Positions 42,205 to 51,608 of a DNA stretch of 64,000 bases are shown here, piece by piece. How positions within the stretch are numbered: the first letter of the stretch is position 1; the number at the start of each line of letters is the position of its first letter. Position numbers and translations under genes: made by a program. Source of the stretch: Saccharospirillum sp965652395 (GTDB taxonomy: Bacteria; Pseudomonadota; Gammaproteobacteria; Pseudomonadales; Natronospirillaceae); the NCBI GenBank assembly GCA_965652395.1, contig CBFGUW010000016.1, forward strand, positions 1-64,000. The letters are read 5' to 3'. Below the pieces are notes generated by a model. That model did no database searches and was not told the origin of the DNA. It was given only the letters and a program-made list of their open reading frames with translations.

Positions 42205-42474
42205 TGAGTTCTCCTGTCGGTAAAAGGGCCCTCAGCCGGTGGCATTTGTGCCGTTCCCTGCTGAACATCAGGCTTGACAAATGAGTTTATACACAATTTC
42301 CGGGAATGGTCACTTAGGGTGGCATTCCTCAGGCTGTTAATTAAAGTCAACCGTTAAGTTATTGATTTAAAGCCTTTTTTGGCATCGTTTATTTTTACAT
42401 CAATCTCGGCGACGCCCCGATATGCCTGGGCTTTGGCACGGTGCGCAAAGCTTATCCAACAACTTATCCACAGA

Positions 42475-44376
42475 TTATGTGGATGCCTCGGCCGCCTCCA
42501 ATTCTTCCGAAAGCATCAGCCATTCCTGCTCCAGTTCATCCACTTTATCGCGCCACTCCCCCTGCTCCTTGAGGTGCTGCTGAAGCTTGGCTTTCTGGCT
42601 CTCCTCGTAGAGCGCCGTATCAGCCAACCGGGCTTCTACTTCCGCCAGGCGCTTCTGAGCCGTATCGAGGTCGCTTTCCACTTTCTTCAGCTTGCGCATC
42701 AGGGGTTTTAACCGTTCCCGCTCGGCAGCTTTTTGCTGGCGTAATGTTTTCTTATCCACCGTGGGCGCCGCCACCTCGGTTTCTGTTTCACGTTTTTTCA
42801 ATTGCTCGGGTTGTTTCAGCAGCATTTGAAAATAGTCGTTCAAGTCGCCGGTGTATTCCGTCACCTGGCCATCGTGCACCCACCAGAAGGTATCGGCCGT
42901 GTTATTCAGCAGATATCGATCATGAGACACCAGAACCACGGCTCCGTCGTAACTTTGAAGCGCGAAATTCAGGGAGTCCCTGACTTCCAGATCGAGGTGG
43001 TTGGTGGGCTCGTCCAACAACAGCACATTGGGTTTTTGCCAGGCGATCAACGCCAGCGCCACCCGGGCTTTTTCGCCGCCGGAGAACTGGCCCACGGGCT
43101 CATCGGCACGTTCACCGGAAAAGCCGTAACGACCGATAAAGTTCCGGTACTCTTGGTCGCGTACGCCTGGGTCGAGCCGACGCAGGTGTTCCATGGCGCT
43201 GGCCTGGCTGTCCAACGATTCCAACTGATGCTGGGCGAAATAGCCAATGCGCAGATGCTGCCCTCGGGTCAGGTCTCCCGCCAGTGGTGCCAAGGTGCCC
43301 GCCAGGGCTTTCACCAGGGTGGATTTACCCGCGCCATTCACCCCCAACAAGCCTACCCGCATTCCAGGATGCAGTGTGAGCTTCACGTCTTTAATCACCG
43401 CCCGCTCGCCGTAACCCAGAGTAACTTCGCTCAGGCTGATGAGTGGGTCGGACACCTTCTCATAACAGGGAATGCTGAGATTGTAGCCGTTATCCACATG
43501 GGCGGGGGCGGTCAGTGTCATCCGCTCCAGCATTTTCACTCGGCTTTGAGCCTGCTTCGCCTTGGTGGCCTTGGCCTTGAAACGATCGACAAAGGATTGG
43601 ATCTCAGCGATACGCGCCTGCTGCTTCTCATACTCTGCCTGTTGCAGGCGCAGCCGTTCGGTGCGTTGGCGTTCGTATTGGGTGTAGTTGCCCCGGTAGA
43701 GGTTCAGACTTCCCTGCTCCAGGCTGAGCACCTGAGTGGCCACGCCGTCCATAAAATCCCGGTCGTGGGAAATGAACAACAGGGTGCCGGGGTAACGTTG
43801 CAACCAGCGTTCAAGCCAGTAGCAGGTGTGAAGATCCAGATGGTTGGTGGGCTCATCGAGCAGCAACAAGTCGGCGGGCGCCATCAGTGCCCGGGCGAGA
43901 TTCAGTCGGACCCGCCAGCCACCGGAAAAGTCCGATACCGGGCGTTTAAAATCCGTGACCTGGAAACCCAGCCCCATCAACAGCTGTTCCGCCTGGCTGC
44001 TTTTCTGGAAGGCCTGGTAACTGTCCAACGCACCCAGGGCGTGAGCCATGCGGTCATCGTCACCCTGAGTTTCCGCCGTGCTGAGTTCAGCCTCCAACGC
44101 CCGCAAACGAGTATCGCCATCGAGTACGAAGTCGAGTGCGAGACGATCGACGGCGTCGACTTCCTGGGCCATGTGTGCGATTTGCCAGTTGGCCGGAACC
44201 CGGGCTTCCCCGGCATCCAGCCCCATATCGCCTTGCAGCACCTGGAACAGGGTCGACTTGCCACTGCCATTGGGGCCAATCACGGCGATACGCTCGCCGG
44301 TGTGCAAGGTGGCCGATGCATGTTCAAGCAGAGGCTTTCCGCCCCGCTGAATGCTGATGTTGGATAATTTGATCAT
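42475..44376 (-). CDS. yheS: ABC-F ATPase (YheS-type)
   Basis: A 633-residue protein with two ABC domains and no membrane helices. Walker A sites are GPNGSGKST and GVNGAGKST, the signatures SGGWRVRLNLARAL and SGGEKARVALALIAWQ, and Walker B LLLLDEPTNHLDL twice. The inter-domain linker is the positively charged arm that enters the ribosome in ABC-F proteins, and the long C-terminal coiled-coil (LMRKLKKVESDLDTAQKRLAEVE) fits YheS/Uup. Its length agrees with E. coli YheS. It probably resolves stalled ribosomes. The ATG at 44376 gives the family start MIKLSNISIQRGGKPLL; the longer frame is spurious. Confidence 0.93.
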   Translation of the reverse strand: MIKLSNISIQRGGKPLLEHASATLHTGERIAVIGPNGSGKSTLFQVLQGDMGLDAGEARVPANWQIAHMAQEVDAVDRLALDFVLDGDTRLRALEAELSTAETQGDDDRMAHALGALDSYQAFQKSSQAEQLLMGLGFQVTDFKRPVSDFSGGWRVRLNLARALMAPADLLLLDEPTNHLDLHTCYWLERWLQRYPGTLLFISHDRDFMDGVATQVLSLEQGSLNLYRGNYTQYERQRTERLRLQQAEYEKQQARIAEIQSFVDRFKAKATKAKQAQSRVKMLERMTLTAPAHVDNGYNLSIPCYEKVSDPLISLSEVTLGYGERAVIKDVKLTLHPGMRVGLLGVNGAGKSTLVKALAGTLAPLAGDLTRGQHLRIGYFAQHQLESLDSQASAMEHLRRLDPGVRDQEYRNFIGRYGFSGERADEPVGQFSGGEKARVALALIAWQKPNVLLLDEPTNHLDLEVRDSLNFALQSYDGAVVLVSHDRYLLNNTADTFWWVHDGQVTEYTGDLNDYFQMLLKQPEQLKKRETETEVAAPTVDKKTLRQQKAAERERLKPLMRKLKKVESDLDTAQKRLAEVEARLADTALYEESQKAKLQQHLKEQGEWRDKVDELEQEWLMLSEELEAAEAST

Positions 44377-44458
44377 GGCGCGGAGTTTACCAATGCTCTG
44401 TGATACTGTCTCTAAAACCCCATTCGTCCACAGTAAAAAGCAGACTGAGCTGAAAGCA

Positions 44459-44899
44459 ATGCCCACGCTGGAAGACAACCCCCTTTGGCACTTTGCCTTG
44501 CGGCTTTATCCCAATGCTCAAGCCACCCTGCTGAAATGGCAGGACGAAGAGGGCATTCATGTGAACGACCTTCTCTGGGCGACTTACGTAAAACACCGGA
44601 ACCAGGGTGTAGCGATTCCAACTTGGCAACGGCTCGAACGGAGCCGATATCGCCGCCTGCTACGCCGGGTTCGACAACTTCGTTATTCATTGCCTCGCGA
44701 CCATTCGGCCAGGCCTCTGGCGCTGAAATGGGAACTCATGCTGGAACAATGGGATTTGGCGGCATTGAATGACTGCGTGATCCCCTCGAAATTGTTCAAT
44801 TCCGATCTTTACCAGTTGCTGGCAACGCAATGGGGTATGGACAGTAAGGCGGTGGAAAAGAAAGTGGCGTGGCTGGCAGAACTTATTGAAGAACGATAG
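44459..44899 (+). CDS. TIGR02444 family protein
   Basis: A 146-residue cytoplasmic protein with N-terminal NPLWHFALRLYPN...LLKWQDEEGIHVNDLLWATYV, a pattern I recognise from the TIGR02444/DUF2390 family found beside yheS and algP in Pseudomonas. No function is known. It is helical and Leu/Arg rich. The ATG at 44459 was chosen because the family starts there. It is divergent from yheS and ends at a strong hairpin. Confidence 0.8.
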   Translation: MPTLEDNPLWHFALRLYPNAQATLLKWQDEEGIHVNDLLWATYVKHRNQGVAIPTWQRLERSRYRRLLRRVRQLRYSLPRDHSARPLALKWELMLEQWDLAALNDCVIPSKLFNSDLYQLLATQWGMDSKAVEKKVAWLAELIEER

Positions 44900-44919
44900 G
44901 GAGGCCGGGCTCCCTATCG
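44894..44919 (+). terminator. Terminator hairpin after the TIGR02444 gene
   Basis: A perfect 10-bp stem (44894-44903 with 44910-44919), a six-base loop, then TTTAA. It overlaps the stop codon and lies between two convergent genes, so it may act on both strands, though the T-run is short. Confidence 0.6.
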
Positions 44920-44943
44920 TTTAACTATTCCGATCAGTATCGA

Positions 44944-46215
44944 TCAGGCGTCTTTCTTGGGGTCGAACAGGCTGCGGCCATCACCGGAGGGGACGGTGTT
45001 CACCAGCGGCTTGTCGCCGTTTTCTTTTTTATCGCCATTGGCCGGTTTTTCCTCAGCCTTATCGGTCGCCGGTTTGGACGGCTCCGGCTTGGGTGCCGGT
45101 GCTTTCGGTTGAGGTGCCTTGGGAGCCGGAGAAGGCTGCTCAGTGGCGCTGTCCTTCATTGGTTCGGTAGCAGCGGCTTTCGGTGCGACCTTGGCGGGTG
45201 CTTCCGATCCGCCAGCTTTAGCGGCTTTGGCTACGGCCGGTTTCTTAGCGGCGGCTTTCTTAGGTGCTGCTTTTTTCGGTGCGGCCTTGGCAGCTGTCTT
45301 TTTCGCAGCGGCTTTCTTGGCGGGCGCTTTCTTGGTGGCCGCTTTTTTTGCTGTGGCCTTCTTCACCGGAGCTGTAGCATCCGTACTGGCGGCAGCAGCC
45401 TTCTTGGCTGCGGTTTTCTTGGCGGGTGCTTTTTTGGTGGCTGTTTTCTTGGCGGCCGTCTTCGTGGCTGCTTTCTTGGCCGTAGTCTTCTTCGTTGCGG
45501 CTTTCTTTTTCACAGCAGTTTTCTTCGCCGCAGTCGGCTTGGCGGCCGCTTTGGTGCTGGTCTTCTTGGCAGCGGCTTTCTTGGTTGCCGCTTTCTTGGC
45601 TGTCGTCTTTTTGGCCGTGGTTTTCTTGGCGGCTGAAGCTTTGGCCTTGGCTTTTTCTTTCTTAGCTTTAGCCTTGGCGGCTTTCTTGGCTTTGGCTTCT
45701 GCTTTCTTCGCATTGGCAGCCGCTTTCTTGGCTTCGGCTTTGCGTACTTTATCCAGCGCTTTGTTCAAAGCGTCCGCCGCCTGCTTCTCTTCTTTGGCGG
45801 CTTGGAACGCTTCTTTGGCGGCATCCAGTTCGGGCTTCAGGGCACCAACAGCCGCCTTGGCCGCTTCCAGAGTCGCTTCAGCCTTGGCCAGCTGGTTCTG
45901 AGCCGTTTTGGTATTGCTGGTTTTAGCCCGTTTGGCAGCGGCCTGCTTTTTGGTTTGGGCGGCCGACAGGGTTTTCTTGGCGGCGGCCATGCGCTTAGTC
46001 AGCTGGTCCTGTAATTTCCCGGAGTCGGTGACTGCTTTATCGCGGGCCTTCTCCAATTCCTGTTCCAGTTTGGAGAGCTCGGTTTTCAATAACTCAACCG
46101 GCGATGATGCGACCGGTTGCGCAGCGGCTTTTTTGCCGGCGGCGAGCCCACGTTTCGCGGCGGTTTTCCGGGTTGGAGCTTTCTTGCGTACAGCTTTCTT
46201 TTTGGCGGCTGCCAT
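44944..46215 (-). CDS. algP: AlgP-like histone H1-type Lys/Ala-rich DNA-binding protein
   Basis: A 423-residue protein. Residues 1-30 are basic, 35-150 form a long coiled-coil (SSPVELLKTELSKLEQELEKARDKA...), and 150-340 are a dense KKAAAKK/KKATAKK/KKTTAKK repeat like the C-terminal tail of eukaryotic histone H1. The last 80 residues are Pro/Lys/Glu-rich. This is the architecture of AlgP (AlgR3) of Pseudomonas, which affects alginate gene expression, and the neighbours (TIGR02444 and yheS) match the Pseudomonas algP locus. It probably binds DNA without sequence preference. The repeats make the DNA itself repetitive and prone to length change. Confidence 0.83.
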   Translation of the reverse strand: MAAAKKKAVRKKAPTRKTAAKRGLAAGKKAAAQPVASSPVELLKTELSKLEQELEKARDKAVTDSGKLQDQLTKRMAAAKKTLSAAQTKKQAAAKRAKTSNTKTAQNQLAKAEATLEAAKAAVGALKPELDAAKEAFQAAKEEKQAADALNKALDKVRKAEAKKAAANAKKAEAKAKKAAKAKAKKEKAKAKASAAKKTTAKKTTAKKAATKKAAAKKTSTKAAAKPTAAKKTAVKKKAATKKTTAKKAATKTAAKKTATKKAPAKKTAAKKAAAASTDATAPVKKATAKKAATKKAPAKKAAAKKTAAKAAPKKAAPKKAAAKKPAVAKAAKAGGSEAPAKVAPKAAATEPMKDSATEQPSPAPKAPQPKAPAPKPEPSKPATDKAEEKPANGDKKENGDKPLVNTVPSGDGRSLFDPKKDA

Positions 46216-46392
46216 GAGTCTATCCCCTCAGTCTTTGCCTAGTGCCCTGTACTATTGTCAGGGCGACAAAAAAATTCAAGCGATGAGTAATAAATTCGCT
46301 CGGTTTTTTGATAAAAAATAGTCGTAGAGACAGTTTAATCGGCTTCTTACTCTAACGGTATGGATTTTATAGGCCGTGGGTGCCTTTGATCC

Positions 46393-47103
46393 TCAATTTT
46401 GATCAATCCAGTCGATGAGTTTTTGCCAGTCTGCCAGATCGTTGCGCTGCGCATTGTCCAGATCGTGAAGCCCAAGTCCATATTCCGATGCACGAACATA
46501 ATATTGGGTATCGCGAAAAGTAGCGATAAAAGGAATATTCAGGCTGTTCAGGAAGAGCTCGAGCTTGGAATACACCAGTGTATTCTTCCGCACACGATTG
46601 GCCACCACCGCCACTCGTTTGGGCTGGGTTCGATAGGCAGGACAAAGCAACAGATCTTTGATGAAGAAAGTGGTTGCTCTTATATCGATGGGCGATGGTG
46701 TGACCGGGATAAGCACGATATCACACTCGCGCACCAACTCGTTCAACAAGGAGCCGCTCAAACCGGAAGGGGTGTCGATAATGACCTTGGACGTATCGGC
46801 CGGAATATTTCGCAGATGCCAGGAACGAGTAACCTGGGTGGTGGACTGACGATAGGCGGCCACCCCATGAATGGTTTTCCGCTCGGACTGCCGGGACTGC
46901 AGCCACTGGCTGGCCGAGCCTTGAGGGTCGTAATCGATCAATACGGCGGTTTCGTTGCGGTTGGCGAACAGGCTGGACAGGTTAGTGGCAATGGTCGTTT
47001 TTCCACTGCCGCCTTTGGCATTGGCGATCAGCAAACGCTTGGGTTGCGGCGCCGCTATGACGCGGGTCGTGGTTTTGGATTCATCCGAAGAAAAGGCTGA
47101 CAT
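46393..47103 (-). CDS. ParA-family ATPase (orphan)
   Basis: A 236-residue ParA/MinD-type ATPase with the deviant Walker A KGGSGKTTIATNLSSLFA, the switch I DYDPQGSASQWL and the Walker B VIIDTPSGL. No ParB gene adjoins it, so it is not a complete partition pair. It has an N-terminal extension of about 20 residues. Orphan ParAs often position protein complexes such as flagella, chemoreceptors or pili. The neighbour algP (DNA-binding) is on the same strand but 177 bases away. Role unknown. Confidence 0.85.
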   Translation of the reverse strand: MSAFSSDESKTTTRVIAAPQPKRLLIANAKGGSGKTTIATNLSSLFANRNETAVLIDYDPQGSASQWLQSRQSERKTIHGVAAYRQSTTQVTRSWHLRNIPADTSKVIIDTPSGLSGSLLNELVRECDIVLIPVTPSPIDIRATTFFIKDLLLCPAYRTQPKRVAVVANRVRKNTLVYSKLELFLNSLNIPFIATFRDTQYYVRASEYGLGLHDLDNAQRNDLADWQKLIDWIDQN

Positions 47104-47289
47104 CCGCTTATTCCCAACCTGTGCTCAATACACTGTGGTCAGCAGTATAGACGTTGTCGCCGTATATAGGATTTTCAGACCAAGACTGAGAGACAAACAA
47201 CACCCAACTACTCAAGGTTTACGTCCTCGCCGCGAAGCCCCGCCAACCTTGAGGGTGTTGACCGAGTCGACCGCGCTGATACATCAATG

Positions 47290-48252
47290 TTATTGGAAGC
47301 GATACAGATAACCATCGGATCCGATGGCCCATAGTCGGTCATTCGACCATGTCATATCAAGTACTGTTGTGGATTGATAGGTATTTTGCCAGAAATCACC
47401 CAGTTGCCATTGGCCGGTTCGCTGCCCCGAGTCTGTATCGAATTGAAACAGGCGACGATGGGTGGTGCCCAGTAAGAGCCCATTCTGATTGGTGAACCGG
47501 GCGCTGAAAAGACGGTGATCTGCCACCGCAAGTTTGGCTTGGAGGGTCTGATCCACCAGATTCCACAATTCGGCATCCTCTCTCGCCGGGGCCAACAAAG
47601 CCTGGCGGCCATCGTCACTCATCGCGACCAGCGTTACCTGATTGGAGAGCGAGAATGACCGTATACGGCGGCCGGACCGGATATCCCACAGGGCGGCGCT
47701 CAGGTCTTCCGATCCTGTCAACGCTCGGGTCGCCTCGGCGTCCAGGGCAACACTGATGACCGGTCCGTTGTGCTGAAATTCCCGGACCACCCCACCGTTG
47801 ATCGCATCGAACAACAGCGCCCGGTTACTGCTGAGCCCCACCAAGGCAAAGCGGCCCTCGGCGGAGAGATCAATCGCCTGAATGCGTGCTGGCGCCGACC
47901 AGTACCATACCGATTCGCCAGTGCGCACATTCCACAGGGCCAGGGTGTGGTAATCCGCTGTCAGGGCGAAACGATCATCGGGAGAAAAAGCGGTGTAGAG
48001 GATTTCGCTGTAGCTGTCGGGTTGGTGATTCCAGTCGAATTGCCTTGCGAGGGGGGAGGTTTGCCAGAGGCTGGCGCCGTGATGAATGGAACCTACCACC
48101 AGGCTGCGACCGTTGTGACTTAAAGAGCCCTGATAAGCCCCTTTGACGGCGACCTCCCAACGTTCTTCATAGTCTCGACCGCCGCAGCCCCCGAGCAACA
48201 GGGCGCTTAAAGAAATGAGTAGAAGTAGCCAGGAAGGGTGACTGGACATCAT
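47290..48252 (-). CDS. WD40-repeat lipoprotein
   Basis: A 320-residue protein with a lipoprotein signal (LLLLISLSALLLGGC). The body has repeated units resembling WD40 blades, for example FALTADYHTLALWNVRTGESV, RALTGSEDLSAALWDIRSGRRI and FALVGLSSNRALLFDAINGGVV, giving an estimated six or seven blades. WD40 propellers usually mediate protein binding; the partner is unknown. The start at 48252 (or 48249) is favoured over TTG at 48258. It stands just downstream of the rsd/algQ-like gene on the same strand. Confidence 0.8.
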   Translation of the reverse strand: MMSSHPSWLLLLISLSALLLGGCGGRDYEERWEVAVKGAYQGSLSHNGRSLVVGSIHHGASLWQTSPLARQFDWNHQPDSYSEILYTAFSPDDRFALTADYHTLALWNVRTGESVWYWSAPARIQAIDLSAEGRFALVGLSSNRALLFDAINGGVVREFQHNGPVISVALDAEATRALTGSEDLSAALWDIRSGRRIRSFSLSNQVTLVAMSDDGRQALLAPAREDAELWNLVDQTLQAKLAVADHRLFSARFTNQNGLLLGTTHRRLFQFDTDSGQRTGQWQLGDFWQNTYQSTTVLDMTWSNDRLWAIGSDGYLYRFQ

Positions 48253-48304
48253 GACCAACGCATCCCGGAGGTGGCGATGCGTGATGCATCGCCGCTAGCG
48301 GTCG

Positions 48305-48769
48305 TCAGGCGACCTGTTCACGATGAATGTTATGCAGCCGCTCGATCAATTGATCTTCCATCTCAAAACGCTCGGTCATGCATTCGCCCAGACGGGAAAG
48401 GTCGCCGGGGAGGTCGTCGACATGCTGCGCGGTGTGTTCGCGGGTGTCGTATTTATCGTTGAAATCGAGAATGATCTGCGTGGAGCTTTCCAGGCGGGGG
48501 TAGAGTTGGTTGGCGAGATCAAGACCGCCGTCATCGAACTCTTTGGCTTCACGGACCAGTTGTTCGTATACCTCGAAATGTCCGGCCGACACATAGTCCA
48601 TCAGCAGTCCGCAAAAGAGCTGAAGCTGGTCACTTTGCTGGTCGGCGGCCGTTTCGGTGGAAATGTCGAAAAATGCGACCAGGGTCTTTTGGCGCGCGCC
48701 GAGCCAACGGTCGATGATTTGATGGGTTCCCCCCCAACGTTCCTGCGCTGTCTTGCAATTTTCCAACAT
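48305..48769 (-). CDS. rsd: Regulator of sigma D / AlgQ-like anti-sigma factor
   Basis: A 154-residue helical protein of the Rsd/AlgQ family, which binds the housekeeping sigma-70 factor and reduces its activity in stationary phase. It has the family start MLENCKTAQERWGG, HQIIDRWLGARQKTLVAF, then VDYVSAGHFEVYEQL-like sequence (MDYVSAGHFEVYEQL) and a C-terminal EMEDQLIERL. The ATG at 48769 fits the family; the longer frame adds 32 unlikely residues. In Pseudomonas the homologue AlgQ lies near algP, as here. Confidence 0.88.
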   Translation of the reverse strand: MLENCKTAQERWGGTHQIIDRWLGARQKTLVAFFDISTETAADQQSDQLQLFCGLLMDYVSAGHFEVYEQLVREAKEFDDGGLDLANQLYPRLESSTQIILDFNDKYDTREHTAQHVDDLPGDLSRLGECMTERFEMEDQLIERLHNIHREQVA

Positions 48770-49042
48770 AGATGTAGCCCCGTTTGCCTGTCCATACCGG
48801 TGTCTTTCCCGATACACGAACAACCCGTGTGCACCGGTCGAGCGACCGATGTTGATGTGATTCAAGGACTATTCACTATAGGCCAGCGTGCATCGCTGAA
48901 CAACTGGTCTTTAAGTAAAAGAAATATACCTTGAGCCGTTGAGAACGCTTTCTGCAAGCGTGTCGGGAGCAATGGAAATTCTGTACACACCCGCTGCCTG
49001 CTACACTAGAGGCGGATTGATCAGAATGAGCGAGACATCTTC

Positions 49043-49531
49043 ATGTTCTCACCGAATAAAGGGCGAGCGCCCGGCAAGTGGCCGGTCTGGTTGCTGGGTT
49101 TGGCATTGACACTCATGTTCTCAACCGGACTTCGTGCGGAGGAGGAAGCCGTCACCCATGAGGAGGCCGCCGAAACCCAGGAAGAAGAGAGTGAAGACGC
49201 AACCCCGTCTACCGCCACCTATGTGCAACTGGAGCCTCGGTTCACCATCAACTACCAGCAGGGAGGACGGTTGCGTTACATGACGCTGGCCCTTTCCCTG
49301 GTGGTCGCCGACAGCACCGCTGCACTGGAAGTGAACGCCCATTCGGATGCGATTCGACATGAGGTCATCATGCTGGTGAGTTCGAAAACCGACTCGACTT
49401 TCAAATCCCACGACGGGCGCGAGCATTTGAAAGAAGAGCTTAGGGATCGGTTAAGGGAAGTGCTTGAGCGGGAGACTGGTAAGCCGCTCGTCGAGCAGGT
49501 GTATATTACCGATATGATCCTTCAGGGGTGA
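49043..49531 (+). CDS. FliL-like flagellar basal-body protein
   Basis: A 162-residue protein with one N-terminal signal or anchor helix (VWLLGLALTLMFSTGLRAEE), an acidic linker (EEAVTHEEAAETQEEESED) and a C-terminal domain with YVQLEPRFTINY...LRYMTLALSLVVA and VYITDMILQG. This matches the FliL family, which surrounds the flagellar stator. It is a stand-alone copy without flagellar genes around it. The mature C-terminal domain is smaller than in classical FliL, so it may be a paralogue with another role. Confidence 0.75.
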   Translation: MFSPNKGRAPGKWPVWLLGLALTLMFSTGLRAEEEAVTHEEAAETQEEESEDATPSTATYVQLEPRFTINYQQGGRLRYMTLALSLVVADSTAALEVNAHSDAIRHEVIMLVSSKTDSTFKSHDGREHLKEELRDRLREVLERETGKPLVEQVYITDMILQG

Positions 49532-49543
49532 TGCCGGAAGGGC

Positions 49544-49762
49544 TCAGGCAGAGCATGAGCCCGGAGTTATCTGTTGGTAGCGGTCTTTTTTCAAGGCCCT
49601 TTGGCGTTGTTGATAGCCGTCGTCCCATCCCGCCTCCCATGCAGCAATGAGTACATCGTTCTGATAGCGGCATTCTTCCGCCCCACGGCCGGTCAACCCT
49701 GTCATGTAGCCTTGTTGGTAGGCTTTATTCAGCGTTTCCAGCGTCCAATGCGTGGTTTCCAT
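49544..49762 (-). CDS. Ribosome modulation factor-like protein
   Basis: A 72-residue protein with AYQQGYMTGLTGRGAEECRYQNDVLIAAWEAGWDDGYQQ. The GY..GL.GR.....C.Y......AW..GW..G pattern is that of ribosome modulation factor (Rmf) and its relatives, including the CrpP group. E. coli Rmf has 55 residues and helps form 100S ribosomes in stationary phase. This one has a longer tail and its basic content is lower, so ribosome binding is not certain. It is convergent with the FliL-like gene. Confidence 0.72.
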   Translation of the reverse strand: METTHWTLETLNKAYQQGYMTGLTGRGAEECRYQNDVLIAAWEAGWDDGYQQRQRALKKDRYQQITPGSCSA

Positions 49763-49930
49763 CCTGGCTTAACTCCGTCAACATCCTGATGTAAATCATA
49801 TCCGATTGTCATACCAATGCAGTCAATTTGATCACATTTCCGGCGATCAAAATGAATAAAAGCGAACCAGGTCACACTTTTGCAATCCGAACGCAATTTT
49901 ATGTAACCGATTACTAATTGTTGCGCCAAT

Positions 49931-51481
49931 TTATTGGCGAAGATATTGCTCCAAATAGGCGTCAAAATCTCCAACGGAGGCGGCTTCCATTCGCTGTTGT
50001 TCCTGCAGGCTGTCCAGGGCGGCCTGGGTCATCCGTTCAAACAGGGCGCTGTCGTTTTCCGTTTGCATCATCTGGTGGTAATGACGGTCCGCGAGATGCA
50101 GCGCCGCCTGGCGGAAAGAGCCTTGATCGCGAATCAATTCGAGGAAACGCGCCGAAGGAGTGGTGGAGACATCGGTGATCTTGGCACGCTGTAGCTCCAC
50201 GGCCTGACTGTAACGGCTGTTGCCGGTAAAACTGTCCATTTCCTGAGCCAGGGTGGCGAGAGAATCCAGTACCCGGCTGCCCTGATCGTAGATTGAGCGC
50301 GGCTCGCCTTCAACCATCAGCCGAAGCTCAGGATCACGCCCCCGGGCGGCCACCTGCTGGTTATTCTCGCGCAGTCCAAAACATTCGGTTCGGGCGATCA
50401 TGGCGTTGTCCTGAACCAGGCACCAGAACAGGAAGAGATCGACAAAATGCATACGCTCTTCGTCGATGCCAAAAGGCACGAAAGGATCGACATCCAGACA
50501 CCGGACTTCGATGTATTCCACTCCCCGTTCGTTCAGCGCACGCACCGGTTTCTCACCACTGCGGGCCACCCGCTTGGGACGCAAATCGCTGTAATACTCG
50601 TTCTCGATCTGAAGAATATTACTGCTCAGCTGACGATAGTCATCACCCACCTTGAGGCCGATTTTTTCGTAAGCCGGGTAGGGGGTGTGTATCGCTTCCG
50701 TCAGTGTTTCCGTGTAGCTGCGCAGGGTGTTGAAGCAGACGAACAGATTGTCCTGGGCGTTGTTGGAATAGCCCATGTCACTCATGCGTAGCGTAGTGGC
50801 ATAGCGTTGGAAAACGGTATCTTCCGACAGCCGCTCCAACTCAAAATGATCGTGCTGCAGAAAAGTGACGTCGGCTGCTGGCGATGCGCCGAACAGATAT
50901 AACAACAACCAGGAATGACGACGAAAACCGCGAATCAGTGAAAAGTATTCCTGGTTGATAAAGTCTTGCAGGTCGCCCTGCCAACCGACTCTTTGCGCCC
51001 AGTCGGCCCAGAAGGCGTCCGGTAGCGACCAGTTGTAATGCACTCCGGCAATGGTCTGCATGACCCGACCATAACGATGCCAGAGCCCGTTGCGATAAAT
51101 GGTTTTCAACCGACCGATGTGGCTGTTGCCATATTGGGCAATGGGAATGCGTTCTTCTTCCGGTAGTGCGGACGGCATACTGGCCGGCCACAAGCGCTCC
51201 TGAGAGAGCATTCGATAGGTGTATCGATGCAGTTGGCCCAACTCGGTCAAGGTGCCTTCCGCGCTGTTGTGAACGCCGGTAATGAATTCCAACAGGGCTT
51301 CGGAATAGTCGGTGGTGATGGAGTCGTGCGTCAGTGCCGAGCCCAAGCCAGGTGGGTGAGGCGTTTGGGCAATCCAGCCATTGGAATCAACGCGCAAGGT
51401 TTCCCGCTCGATGCCACGGTTGAACTGCAGCCACAGGGGGTTGAGATCGGCCAGTTGGCCCAGGCGGGTCAGGGTCGGCAA
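49931..51481 (-). CDS. gshA: Glutamate-cysteine ligase
   Basis: A 516-residue class I GshA that joins glutamate and cysteine in glutathione synthesis. It starts GIERETLRVDSNGWIAQTPHPPGLGSALTHDSITTDYSEALLEFIT, the glutamate and ATP-binding region, and keeps IGLKVGDDYRQLSSNILQIENEYYSDLRPKR and YIEVRCLDVDPF. The length is standard. The start is TTG at 51481 with a clear ATGAGGA ribosome site about eight bases before it; no ATG fits. It is preceded by tex and its terminator-like hairpin. Confidence 0.95.
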   Translation of the reverse strand: MPTLTRLGQLADLNPLWLQFNRGIERETLRVDSNGWIAQTPHPPGLGSALTHDSITTDYSEALLEFITGVHNSAEGTLTELGQLHRYTYRMLSQERLWPASMPSALPEEERIPIAQYGNSHIGRLKTIYRNGLWHRYGRVMQTIAGVHYNWSLPDAFWADWAQRVGWQGDLQDFINQEYFSLIRGFRRHSWLLLYLFGASPAADVTFLQHDHFELERLSEDTVFQRYATTLRMSDMGYSNNAQDNLFVCFNTLRSYTETLTEAIHTPYPAYEKIGLKVGDDYRQLSSNILQIENEYYSDLRPKRVARSGEKPVRALNERGVEYIEVRCLDVDPFVPFGIDEERMHFVDLFLFWCLVQDNAMIARTECFGLRENNQQVAARGRDPELRLMVEGEPRSIYDQGSRVLDSLATLAQEMDSFTGNSRYSQAVELQRAKITDVSTTPSARFLELIRDQGSFRQAALHLADRHYHQMMQTENDSALFERMTQAALDSLQEQQRMEAASVGDFDAYLEQYLRQ

Positions 51482-51546
51482 AGGGACATCCTCATTTCAT
51501 TCTGCGAGCCGAATTGGGGGCAGGCTATTGAACTTCAAGCTCTCTG

Positions 51547-51578
51547 AAAAGGCCGTCAGGCTGAATTGGCAGCCTGAC
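51547..51578 (-). terminator. Probable terminator of tex
   Basis: On the minus strand GTCAGGCT (51578-51571) pairs with AGCCTGAC (51562-51555) around an eight-base loop and is followed by GGCCTTTTC. It lies between tex and gshA. Confidence 0.6.
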
Positions 51579-51608
51579 GTCGCAAACAGAAATGCCGGGA
51601 AAGAGCGG

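Noticed and set aside
42802..44367. A 521-codon open frame opposite the ABC-F gene
   Set aside because: It mirrors yheS, whose motifs are fully conserved; the antisense product has no recognisable domain.
45119..45901. A 260-codon hydrophobic open frame opposite algP
   Set aside because: It is an artefact of the Lys/Ala repeats read on the other strand (AAAFLAAVFLA pattern).
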